Positions 1 to 7,431 of a stretch of DNA of 36,891 nucleotides are shown one piece after another. The DNA is from Acidobacteriota bacterium. GTDB lineage: Bacteria > Acidobacteriota > Terriglobia > Versatilivoradales > Versatilivoraceae. The notes under the pieces were generated by a model. That model was given only the letters and a program-made list of their open reading frames with translations. It did no database searches and was not told where the DNA came from. Position numbers and translations under genes: made by a program. The stretch is from the NCBI GenBank assembly GCA_028875575.1, contig JAPPDF010000041.1, positions 1 through 36,891 of the forward strand. The letters run 5' to 3'. Position 1 is the stretch's first letter. Each line of letters starts with the position of its first letter.

Positions 1-123
1 ATCACTCCCCCCTTGAGGGGGAGTCGCAGAAGCCGAGCCGCAGGCGAAGGCTGATGCGGAGGGGGGCATACGCGACGCCGCAAAGCAGCGCCGAATGGCG
101 AAGGCTGATGCGGTGGGGGTCAA
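1..123. repeat. Degenerate intergenic repeat block at window edge
   Basis: A C-tract/G-tract hairpin lies at 5-23 (stem 5-11 with 17-23). It is followed by a 17-bp exact direct repeat, ggcgaaggctgatgcgg, at 43-59 and 97-113, each copy inside a longer imperfect unit starting gccg and ending in a G-run. No credible gene covers the block. It looks like the G-rich dispersed intergenic elements seen in many environmental genomes. Two copies do not make a CRISPR, because there is no uniform spacer series. Confidence 0.6.
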
Positions 124-253
124 GGCTCGGCTCCGGACCGTGCTACGGCGCGGCTGATAAAGGGCGAAACAGCGGTGTTTCACGTAAGTCCGGCACAACC
201 CCTCTGGATCCGGCAAACGTGCTCGATGGTTCTCACCGTGTACACACAACACT

Positions 254-279
254 ACCGGGCCTGTCAGCGGCTGCCCGGT
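254..279 (-). terminator. Weak hairpin downstream of the Cache gene
   Basis: The arms accgggc (254-260) and gcccggt (273-279) are perfectly complementary and sit just past the stop of the minus-strand Cache gene. There is no U-tract after the stem on the minus strand, so it may be a processing or Rho-associated hairpin, or chance in GC-rich DNA. Confidence 0.3.
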
Positions 280-294
280 TGTGCTCGGATCCCC

Positions 295-1257
295 TCAATC
301 CAGGTAATAGCCGGCTCCGATCAGCACCGGAACTCCAAAAGACGTGACCCGCTTGACGAAAGTCACCTTGCGCTGCCACTGGTTGGTGCCCGGATTCCGG
401 TTCGAGTAGTAGAGGAAGGTTTCACCAAAAGCATTGGCAACGCCCAGAACGTTCCGTCCCCCGAAACTGCCGATGAAATTGGAGGACAACTCGGAGCCGA
501 GCAAGGGATTTGCCGGGGAGCCGGTAAAGAGGGTGTAGCCGTAGGTGTCCAGCCCGAACAGGTAGATGGAGCCGGCTCGCCAACGGGGATCGTTGGCCAG
601 ACTGACCGAGGCGAAATACCCTCCGGAATCCAACTCCATGGCCGCGCAGCGGACAAACTCCTGCAGCCCTTCGGGGGAAGGATCCTCCTCCAGCTCCATG
701 GCGTGGACTTCTTCGCTCCAGCAGGTACCCGGAATGTCGCGGCGATAGACTCCTGCGCCGATCGCCGCCGGAGTTCCGTTCCAGTCGAGTGCCTTGACAT
801 AGGAAGCCTTCGGCTCATCCCTGCCGGTGGCCGGATTGGTGAAGGAATAGTAGATCCAGCCCTCGTCGGAGTGGCCCATGACACGAGTCAGCTCCTTGTA
901 GTAGTCGTTGCCGAAGGCATCGATCAGCAGCCCCCAGGGCTCCCCCTCCCTGGAGGGGTCGGGTGGGAAGACGAACGCTCGAGCCATGTCGGTCATGGGA
1001 GTCACTTCGTCGACGAAGATATAGGTGGGGCCGCTCTTCCATTGCTCGTCCTCGTTGAAGGCTCGCCGGGCCTCCTCGATGCCCATTTCCTGGACAAACT
1101 CGTAGGCGCATTGGACAAAAGCCTGGACATCACCCTGGTTGCGCACGGCGCTGGCCGCAACGAAGCGCTCCGCACAAGTATCAGCCGAGACCAGGGCCGG
1201 CGAGACGAGAACAGTGGCAAACGAAACCAGAAGGGAAAGACAACTGCATCGAATCAT
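295..1257 (-). CDS. Secreted double-Cache-domain protein
   Basis: A 320-residue exported protein of two tandem Cache-like sensor domains and nothing else. An N-terminal signal peptide (about residues 1-25, cleavage near LVSA) is followed by two related units. Each has a helix with a Cys (VQC about 50, VRC about 204), a D/N-P-R-W or E-Q-W-K-SG-YI/YLF strand, and an end of the type IGAGVY or IGAGYY. Each unit also has an upstream Cys (28, 179), suggesting one disulfide per unit. The ATG at 1257 is preferred because GGAG lies 8 nt upstream; a start at 1293 would add 12 residues without a ribosome site. Cache domains usually sit in the periplasmic part of chemoreceptors or kinases and bind small ligands, but here there is no transmembrane or output domain. 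About 70% of residues match by eye the N-terminal half of the gene at 14510-16501. The ligand is unknown. Confidence 0.8.
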   Translation of the reverse strand: MIRCSCLSLLVSFATVLVSPALVSADTCAERFVAASAVRNQGDVQAFVQCAYEFVQEMGIEEARRAFNEDEQWKSGPTYIFVDEVTPMTDMARAFVFPPDPSREGEPWGLLIDAFGNDYYKELTRVMGHSDEGWIYYSFTNPATGRDEPKASYVKALDWNGTPAAIGAGVYRRDIPGTCWSEEVHAMELEEDPSPEGLQEFVRCAAMELDSGGYFASVSLANDPRWRAGSIYLFGLDTYGYTLFTGSPANPLLGSELSSNFIGSFGGRNVLGVANAFGETFLYYSNRNPGTNQWQRKVTFVKRVTSFGVPVLIGAGYYLD

Positions 1258-1520
1258 GGTCAATTCTCCGAAATTTTGGCAGCGTAAGGACATCTAGAGT
1301 ACCCAATGTGAATTATAGGTGAAAAAGTTTGGGGGGTTGGTGAATTACTGGAATGGCTTTGCTCAACTTGTGGGTCTTGCCTGACAGAACGCGGACAGGC
1401 TATGCCCTGCCAGATCCTTCTAAAGGCTCCAGGAAGCTGAATCCATCATGCCGCGGAAGTTTAAGCTATCCCAATATCGACACGATCTTGCGGGACGCGG
1501 GGACAGGTATTTCCACTCGT

Positions 1521-2000
1521 TCAACGACGTTCCCGGGGAGTTGGCGGGTCCACCACCCGGATCCGGGGGGGCACGATCCGGGAATAGTCGGCTCCACGCA
1601 CCGATTTACTTACGTCTTCCGGTGCAAGCACCCCGCGGATCTCCTTGCGAAGACCGGCCACGTCAATGCCCAGAAATCGATCCGGAAACAGCACCAGGCG
1701 TTCCTGGGCTCGGCGAAGGTGGATGAGAAAGCCCCGATAGATCCTGCGCCGCAACTGGTGGTAGGCGGCCGCCAACTGGATGAGCCCCTGGATGAAAAAG
1801 CGCCCGTCTTCGGGATGGCGCAGCCACACCGCCTCCCAGGCTTCATGGGCTTCCCAGAACCTGGCCTGGTTGAATAGCCGGATTCCCCTGTGGAAGTCTG
1901 TCCGGTCCTGGGCCGTCAGGACAAATTGGGTGAGAGTCGACAGGTTCAGCTCGGACAGGGACTTCTTGCGAATGGGTCGGCTTGGATCGGTTGGCTGCAC
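1521..2000 (-). CDS. DUF309 family protein
   Basis: A 159-residue cytoplasmic, all-helical protein. The family signature FNQARFWEAHEAWEAVW at about 43-59 is the hallmark of DUF309 (PF03745), followed by a second helix pair with FIQGLIQLAAAYHQL. The molecular function of DUF309 is not established. The first codon is GTG at 2000, three bases after the GAPDH stop, so translation is probably coupled to gap; no good ribosome site of its own is visible. The first roughly 28 residues are polar and poorly conserved-looking, so an internal start cannot be excluded. The adjacency to GAPDH implies co-transcription, not a proven role in glycolysis. Confidence 0.85.
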   Translation of the reverse strand: MQPTDPSRPIRKKSLSELNLSTLTQFVLTAQDRTDFHRGIRLFNQARFWEAHEAWEAVWLRHPEDGRFFIQGLIQLAAAYHQLRRRIYRGFLIHLRRAQERLVLFPDRFLGIDVAGLRKEIRGVLAPEDVSKSVRGADYSRIVPPRIRVVDPPTPRERR

Positions 2001-2003
2001 CGG

Positions 2004-3014
2004 TCAAAGCTTGCCGGCCATGATGGCGGCCAAGTCGGCGGTTCGGCAGGCATAGCCCCACTCGTTGTCGTACCAGGCAACCACCTTGACCAGGTTGTCG
2101 ATGACGATGGTGTCCACCGCGCTGAAGACGGAAGAGAAGGTGCTGCCCTTCAAGTCGGTAGAGACCAGGGGCTCGTCGGTCACCTCCAGGATGCCCTTCA
2201 TGGAACCCTCAGCATATTCGAGCATGGCCTGGCGCAGCTGGTCCCGGGTAGCCGCCTGCCCCAGTACGGCCGTGAAATCGATGACGGAGACAGTGGGGGT
2301 CGGCACCCGGAAGGCCATGCCCCCGAACTTTCCCTGAAGCTCCGGGATGACCAGGCCCACCGCCTTGGCGGCTCCGGTGGCCGCCGGCACGATGTTCTGA
2401 CCCGCCGAGCGGGCGTCCCTCATATCCTTGGCCGCCAGATCCTGCAGCCGTTGGCTGTTGGTGTAGGCGTGCACGGTGGTCAGGAGTCCCTTCTGGATGC
2501 CGAAGCGGTCATAGAGGACCTTGGCTACCGGAGCCAGGCCATTGGTGGTGCAGGAAGCGTTGGAGACCACCCGATGATTCTCAGGGTCGTATCGGTCCCC
2601 GTTGACCCCGAGCACGATGGTGATGTCCTCGTTCTTGGCCGGTGCGGAGATGATCACCTTTCTGGCGCCGCCCGATTCGATGTGGGCCTTGGCCTTGTTG
2701 GCGTCGGTGAAGACCCCGGTGGACTCGATCACCAGCTCCACACCCAAGTCGGCCCATCCGATGGCTGCCGGATCCCTCTCCGCCAGGATCCTGATCCTTC
2801 GGTCGTCCACCACCAGGGAACCGTTTTCGGCCGCGACCACCCCCGGAAATGGTCCGTAAGTGGAATCGTATTTCAGCAGATGAGCATTGGTCTCGGCGGG
2901 AAACAGATCGTTGACGGCCGCCACCTCGATAGTATCCGGATGTCTCTCCAGAATCGCTCGGAGAACCTGCCGTCCAATCCTGCCAAATCCATTGATGCCG
3001 ATCTTTTTTGCCAT
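2004..3014 (-). CDS. gap: Type I glyceraldehyde-3-phosphate dehydrogenase
   Basis: A 336-residue cytosolic glycolytic/gluconeogenic enzyme that oxidises glyceraldehyde 3-phosphate with NAD and phosphate to 1,3-bisphosphoglycerate. The Rossmann motif GFGRIGR lies at 9-15. D36 after the second strand (AAVND) fits NAD preference. The catalytic motif SNASCTTN places the nucleophile at C155, with H182 as general base. Length is normal for the family. The ATG at 3014 is chosen because GAGGAG lies about 9 nt upstream and the protein then begins [11 protein letters not shown] as usual; the frame stays open upstream to 3107 but that part is unlike GAPDH. No pgk or tpi follows; the next gene is the DUF309 gene 3 nt downstream. 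Confidence 0.97.
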   Translation of the reverse strand: MAKKIGINGFGRIGRQVLRAILERHPDTIEVAAVNDLFPAETNAHLLKYDSTYGPFPGVVAAENGSLVVDDRRIRILAERDPAAIGWADLGVELVIESTGVFTDANKAKAHIESGGARKVIISAPAKNEDITIVLGVNGDRYDPENHRVVSNASCTTNGLAPVAKVLYDRFGIQKGLLTTVHAYTNSQRLQDLAAKDMRDARSAGQNIVPAATGAAKAVGLVIPELQGKFGGMAFRVPTPTVSVIDFTAVLGQAATRDQLRQAMLEYAEGSMKGILEVTDEPLVSTDLKGSTFSSVFSAVDTIVIDNLVKVVAWYDNEWGYACRTADLAAIMAGKL

Positions 3015-3300
3015 ATTTGCAGTCTCCTCGAAAAGTATTCCAAAAGGCTCGCGAAAGCCCCCCCATTCTAACAGCAGAACCCAGCCACAACCTCCAGCTT
3101 TTCCCACTCATCGGGGACGGAAATGGTCCCGGGCATAGTTGACAAGAGATTCATCCAGGAAGAACCACGAATTAACACCAATCTATTGGCTCTTCGCAAA
3201 CCAGAGTAGTAGGATCTGCCCACTGGTTCCCAGCAATTCAATCCATGTATCGGCGCAAGGAGAGAGTTCTCTTGGCTGATCTTCGGCTCGGATCGGAATC

Positions 3301-3618
3301 ATGATAGTTACCCTGTTTTTCTGGCCGGCCGTGGCGCTTAGTGTTCCAGTTGCCATTGCCGGAGTGATCCTGCGCAAGACGACTCCGTTTCTTGTGGCGG
3401 CTGGCCTTGTCCTACCGGCGTCGGCATACCTTGCGGCAACGCCGAGATTCGAGGTTTGGGGATTGTTTCCGGTTGGTTTTTACCTGCTGGCGGCGCTGGC
3501 TATTCGCCGGCTTGAAGGCTTACCCGGCAGGACAACCAGCATGTCGCTCATTGCTGCAAACGCCTGGTTCTTTGCGGGCTTCGCTGCAGAGGTATCCAGA
3601 TTCCCCCTAAACCCGTGA
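3301..3618 (+). CDS. Small hydrophobic membrane protein, function unknown
   Basis: A 105-residue reading frame with about three hydrophobic segments (roughly 3-22, 30-47, 55-70) and a weaker fourth near 80-97, compatible with a small inner-membrane protein. I do not recognise a family. The start is the ATG at 3301 with only a weak GGA upstream. It stands alone, divergent from gap and about 450 nt before the phosphatase gene. The orderly hydrophobic pattern and lack of a better frame support it as a gene, but a chance frame is possible. Confidence 0.45.
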   Translation: MIVTLFFWPAVALSVPVAIAGVILRKTTPFLVAAGLVLPASAYLAATPRFEVWGLFPVGFYLLAALAIRRLEGLPGRTTSMSLIAANAWFFAGFAAEVSRFPLNP

Positions 3619-4073
3619 ACCTTGCCGGTCAGGATGCACTTGCTGGGCCCTCAGTACTCCCGCGCCTTCCGAGGACATGAATCCTGAGGTAGCCCTGGCT
3701 GTCCCTGCATTGCCGGATTCTTCCGTTGGGCGACCCTTGGCACCTGGGGTTTTCACGACTTCGCTGGTCCGACCACCGACCCTTCCTCATCCCACGGCCG
3801 CCGGACATAGCGTGACCCTAGTCTCCAATAGATTCTCATACAGTTCCTAAAATCACTGTCCCAAGAAGTCCTGAGGCGGGAACGGCAATCAACATTTTTG
3901 GGCACTCTCCTGAAGGAAAACGATTTTAGTTGTGCGCCGGGACCCACTTGAAGGATGATCTCGTTCGTCTCCGCGGTCACCAGTCCCGGATGGGGCTGCT
4001 GCCCCATATTTCAAACCGGGACTCGGCCTTGATCGATCCCCCGCATCCCTTGGCGCGGGTCTGCCGGAATCTC
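3619..4073. other. Gene-poor spacer, no feature recognised
   Basis: Between the small membrane protein and the HAD phosphatase I see no supported gene, RNA or strong hairpin. The reading frame of the phosphatase is open upstream to 3930, but that extension does not resemble the family. The phosphatase promoter presumably lies here, but I could not pick out convincing -35/-10 boxes. Confidence 0.4.
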
Positions 4074-4763
4074 ATGAGTGACTCCAGTTCCAAAACCCGT
4101 CGGGTGGCCGTCTTCAGCGACTTCGACGGGACCATCGCCCATCCCGACACCATCAATCTGCTGGCCGAGACCTTCGGGGGGGTGGAGTTTCGCAGGGACA
4201 TCGGCGGCAAGATCGCCAGCGGAGAAATTTCCCTTCGGGACGGGATCGCGGCCGAAGTGGCCACCATCCGGGGCAGCCTCGACCAGGTCCTGGACTTTCT
4301 CAGGCAGCGGGTTGAAATCGATGAATCCTTTCCACCCTTTGCACAGTGGTGCCGGCGCCGTGAAATCCCCCTGACCGTGTTGAGTGCCGGCATCAAGGAC
4401 GTCATCGAGCGACTGCTGGCGCCCTACGGGCTCGATCACGTGAAGCTGCTGGCCAATCCCCTCGAAATCATCGACCACCGCTGGACCTTGCGTTTCCTCG
4501 ACGACACGCCCTGGGGTCACGACAAGGGCGCGGCCCTGGTCCGGGCCCGGTCGGCAGGCTATGCCACCGCCTTCCTGGGAGATGGGTTGTCCGACCTGCG
4601 CGCCGCCAACCAGGCTGACCTCGTCTTTGCCCGGAGCAGGCTGGCCAATCTCTGCCGGCAGAAACAGTTGCCGTTCTTTCCCCTGGAGGATTTCTCCACG
4701 GTCGGGGCCACCATCACCCGCCACCTGATCCAGGGTAACGGGACCGAGTCTCCGAGGCATTGA
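4074..4763 (+). CDS. MtnX-like HAD-IB phosphatase
   Basis: A 229-residue cytosolic phosphatase of the HAD superfamily, subfamily IB. Motif I is DFDGT at 16-20, giving the nucleophile D16 and general acid D18. Motif II is the Ser of VLSAG, and motif III/IV is GDGLSDLRAA. The C-terminal run ADLVFAR-LANLCRQKQLPFFPLEDF closely follows the MtnX family, which dephosphorylates 2-hydroxy-3-keto-5-methylthiopentenyl-1-phosphate in methionine salvage; phosphoserine phosphatases are the nearest alternative. No other methionine-salvage gene is nearby, so the substrate is uncertain. The ATG at 4074 brings motif I to the usual distance from the N-terminus. The M20 gene follows 34 nt downstream on the same strand. 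Confidence 0.85.
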   Translation: MSDSSSKTRRVAVFSDFDGTIAHPDTINLLAETFGGVEFRRDIGGKIASGEISLRDGIAAEVATIRGSLDQVLDFLRQRVEIDESFPPFAQWCRRREIPLTVLSAGIKDVIERLLAPYGLDHVKLLANPLEIIDHRWTLRFLDDTPWGHDKGAALVRARSAGYATAFLGDGLSDLRAANQADLVFARSRLANLCRQKQLPFFPLEDFSTVGATITRHLIQGNGTESPRH

Positions 4764-4797
4764 ATCCATGCCTCCCGGGTAACCCAAGGGTGTCCTG

Positions 4798-6225
4798 GTG
4801 ATTACTGAATCGGAGGTTCCGGAAGCCTTGAGAATACCATCCAAGCCCCCCTCTCAAAGGAACACCTCATTCATCCATGCCGTCGCCAGGCGGAACCTTT
4901 CGGTGGCGAGTCTCTGCTGGTTCTCCATCCTGCTGATCTGGTCGGGCTTGGCGCAGTCATCCGGGTCCGATCTCTCCTGGATCCCTCCCAGGGTGGATCG
5001 TGAATACCCCTCCCTGTTCGAGCTCTACCGGCACCTGCATGCCAGCCCCGAGATCGCCTTTCAAGAGGTTCGTACCGCTCAGCGCATGGCCCGGGAGCTG
5101 GAGGCATCCGGCTTCGAGGTGAGCCGGAGCATTGGAGGGCACGGCGTCGTCGGTCTACTGAGAAACGGGGAGGGGCCCACCCTCATGCTCAGAACCGACC
5201 TGGACGCGCTACCCATCACCGAGGAGACCGGCCTGGAATATGCCAGCCAAGTCCGCATTCAGGACCCGGACGGCCAATCCATCGGCCTCATGCACGCCTG
5301 CGGCCACGACGTCCACATGACCTGCTTCGTGGGTGCCGCGCGCATACTGAGCCGGGAGAAGAGTCGTTGGAAGGGCACCCTGCTGATGGTGGCTCAGCCC
5401 GCCGAAGAACGGGGGGCCGGCGCCAGGGCCATGCTGGCCGATGGATTGTTCGAGAAGTTTCCGGTCCCCGACTACGCCATCGCGCTCCACAACGACGCCG
5501 GCATGCAGGCGGGGCGGGTGGGCGTCTGCAGCGGCTATGCCCTTGCCGGCGTCGATTCCGTCGATCTGGTGGTACGGGGCGTGTCGGGACACGGCGGTTA
5601 TCCCTCCACCACCAAGGACCCCGTGGTCATGGCCGCCCAAACCGTTCTGGCGCTCCAGACCATTGTCAGCCGGGAAATTCCGGCCATCGACCCGGCGGTG
5701 GTCACGGTGGGATCCATCCACGGGGGCAGCAAGCACAGCATCATTCCCGACGAGGTCCGGCTCCAGCTCACCGTCCGCTACTACACCGATGAAACCCGAG
5801 ACAGAATCCGCGACGGCATCGGGCGGATCTCTGAGGGGATTGCCCGCGCCGCCGGGGTGCCCCCGGACCGTTTGCCGCTGATGTCGATCCTGGACAGCAC
5901 TCCACCCACCTACAACGATCCGGCACTGGCGCGGCGGGCCAGCGAAGCCATGGCCCGGGTGCTGGGCAAGGACAACGTGCTGGATCTGAAACCGGTGATG
6001 GGGGGAGAGGATTTCGGCCTCTACGGAAGGACCCCTCAGAAGGTGCCAGTCTGCATGTTCTGGCTCGGCGCGGTTGCCCCGCAGAAGATGGAGGCCAGCA
6101 AGAAACCGGGCGCCCCTCGCCTGCCCTCACTCCACTCCAGCCGTTACGCACCCGACCCGGAGCCCACCCTCAAGACGGGCGTCAAGGCCTTGACGTCCAT
6201 AGCACTCGAGTTGCTGAATCCCTGA
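4798..6225 (+). CDS. Exported M20 family metallo-amidohydrolase
   Basis: A 475-residue zinc hydrolase of peptidase family M20, amidohydrolase (N-acyl amino acid/IAA-amide hydrolase) branch. Metal-site motifs are RTDLDALP (132-139), HACGHDVHM (166-174) and PAEE (201-204), with GVSGHGGYP in the lid/dimerisation domain and a C-terminal GGEDFGLYG supplying the last ligand. Residues about 34-52 form a hydrophobic segment consistent with an export signal, giving a periplasmic or anchored enzyme; that is unusual but known for this family. The start is uncertain: GTG at 4798 has AAGGG upstream, while a TTG about 30 nt later has GGAGG. It hydrolyses an amide bond of an N-acylated substrate; the exact substrate cannot be read from sequence. 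Confidence 0.9.
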   Translation: MITESEVPEALRIPSKPPSQRNTSFIHAVARRNLSVASLCWFSILLIWSGLAQSSGSDLSWIPPRVDREYPSLFELYRHLHASPEIAFQEVRTAQRMARELEASGFEVSRSIGGHGVVGLLRNGEGPTLMLRTDLDALPITEETGLEYASQVRIQDPDGQSIGLMHACGHDVHMTCFVGAARILSREKSRWKGTLLMVAQPAEERGAGARAMLADGLFEKFPVPDYAIALHNDAGMQAGRVGVCSGYALAGVDSVDLVVRGVSGHGGYPSTTKDPVVMAAQTVLALQTIVSREIPAIDPAVVTVGSIHGGSKHSIIPDEVRLQLTVRYYTDETRDRIRDGIGRISEGIARAAGVPPDRLPLMSILDSTPPTYNDPALARRASEAMARVLGKDNVLDLKPVMGGEDFGLYGRTPQKVPVCMFWLGAVAPQKMEASKKPGAPRLPSLHSSRYAPDPEPTLKTGVKALTSIALELLNP

Positions 6226-6301
6226 CGGATGGACGGTTTCCGGGAGAGGGCCCGGAGACCTTATTGACTGTTATCCGGAGAGGCAGTGTGTTCCGGAAGG
6301 A

Positions 6302-6325
6302 CGCGGCTGACGCGGGTCAGCCGCG
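6302..6325. other. Perfect 10-bp stem-loop after the M20 gene
   Basis: The arms cgcggctgac (6302-6311) and gtcagccgcg (6316-6325) pair perfectly around a 4-nt loop, 76 nt past the M20 stop. There is no T-tract, so it is not a classic intrinsic terminator, but it could stabilise the 3' end or slow transcription between the two convergent units. Confidence 0.5.
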
Positions 6326-6377
6326 CGTCGCCCCAGGCGTGAGCCCGGGGCCAATGGTGGGCAACTGGCGTTGCTGC

Positions 6378-6419
6378 AAAAAACGACTCGTCCCGGAAAA
6401 CTCCTCGGGGACGAGTCCT
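6378..6419 (-). terminator. Rho-independent terminator of the korAB unit
   Basis: On the minus strand a 10-bp stem, GACTCGTCCC (6417-6408) with GGGACGAGTC (6394-6385), is followed after one base by six T residues (6383-6378). It starts about 10 nt past the korB stop, exactly where an intrinsic terminator should be. Confidence 0.88.
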
Positions 6420-6427
6420 TGTAGGTC

Positions 6428-7309
6428 CTAGACGAACTCCTCCATCAGATCGTCGAACAGCTCCTTTTCCATCCCGAGCTTCTGGTGAACCAGGGGGCCT
6501 TCCTTCAAGGCCGGTTCGCTCTCTTCGTAGGTCGGCTGCTCCTCCCGGTAGAAGAGGCCCAGGGGAATGCGATCCCCCCACTCGTAGGCCCGCTTCAAGG
6601 CTCCCTGATGGTCGGTGGCATCGTAGTCCGAGTCATCCTCCAGCTTGTAGACCCGCTTTTTGAACCAGGGATAGGTGTTGATCTTGTTGTAGGTCACGCA
6701 GGGACTGAAGACATCCACCAGGGCAAATCCCTTGTGGGCGATGCCGCCGGCGATGACATCGGCCATGTGCCTGGGCTCGCCTGAAAAGGCCCGGGACACG
6801 TAGGTGGCGCCGGAGACAATGGCCAGCGCGATGGGATTGAGGGGCATTTCGGCGTTCCCACGGGGGGTGGACTTGGTGCGCACCTCCTTCATGGTGGTGG
6901 GGGAGGCCTGGCCGGTCGTCAATCCGTAGATCTGATTGTTCATGACAATGTAGGTGAGATCCAGGTTGCGGCGCATGGCGTGCACGAAGTGGCCCAGACC
7001 GATGCCGTAGCCGTCTCCATCCCCGCCGGTGATCACCACGTTCATGTCCTGGTTGGCGAACTTGATCCCGGAAGCCACGGCCACGGCCCGGCCATGCAGG
7101 CTGTGGACGCCGTAGGCATGAATGTAGCCCGGCAGGTTGGAAGAGCAACCGATTCCGGAGACGGTGAACAGCTCCTCGGGCTTGATGCCCAGTTTTCCGG
7201 CGGCCATCTTGACGCCCCTGAGAACACCGAAATCGCCACAGCCCGGACACCAGTCCGGATCGATGATGCTTTCATAGGTGCTGATGGGTAAAGAAATCGT
7301 CATTTCCAT
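6428..7309 (-). CDS. korB: 2-oxoacid:ferredoxin oxidoreductase, beta subunit
   Basis: A 293-residue TPP-binding subunit that, with the alpha subunit upstream, decarboxylates a 2-oxoacid to acyl-CoA and reduces ferredoxin, reversibly. WCPGCGDFG at 20-28 provides two Cys of the [4Fe-4S] site, with further Cys at 55 and in FSPCVTYN. GDGDG at 96-100 with MNNQIYGLTTGQ is the TPP/Mg motif. Length and motifs fit the KorB/2-oxoglutarate branch, but pyruvate or other 2-oxoacids cannot be ruled out. The start is unclear: ATG at 7309 or 7303, neither with a good ribosome site. It lies 122 nt behind korA and ends in a strong terminator. No ferredoxin-like delta subunit is nearby. Confidence 0.93.
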   Translation of the reverse strand: MEMTISLPISTYESIIDPDWCPGCGDFGVLRGVKMAAGKLGIKPEELFTVSGIGCSSNLPGYIHAYGVHSLHGRAVAVASGIKFANQDMNVVITGGDGDGYGIGLGHFVHAMRRNLDLTYIVMNNQIYGLTTGQASPTTMKEVRTKSTPRGNAEMPLNPIALAIVSGATYVSRAFSGEPRHMADVIAGGIAHKGFALVDVFSPCVTYNKINTYPWFKKRVYKLEDDSDYDATDHQGALKRAYEWGDRIPLGLFYREEQPTYEESEPALKEGPLVHQKLGMEKELFDDLMEEFV

Positions 7310-7431
7310 AGGGGTTTAAGCCTCTCCATTCTTCCCGCGCCCGTTCAGCCGGCGCGCCAAATCAAATTCAAAGTAATTCCAAACCCGATCGATCTGTCGG
7401 TTGTGTCGCCGACTTCCGTCGGTTGTGCTTC

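Noticed and set aside
1-113. CRISPR array
   Set aside because: Only two copies of a 17-bp unit; no repeat-spacer series, no cas gene.
1890-3071. 393-codon open frame antisense to gap
   Set aside because: gap on the other strand has full catalytic motifs; this frame is a compositional shadow.
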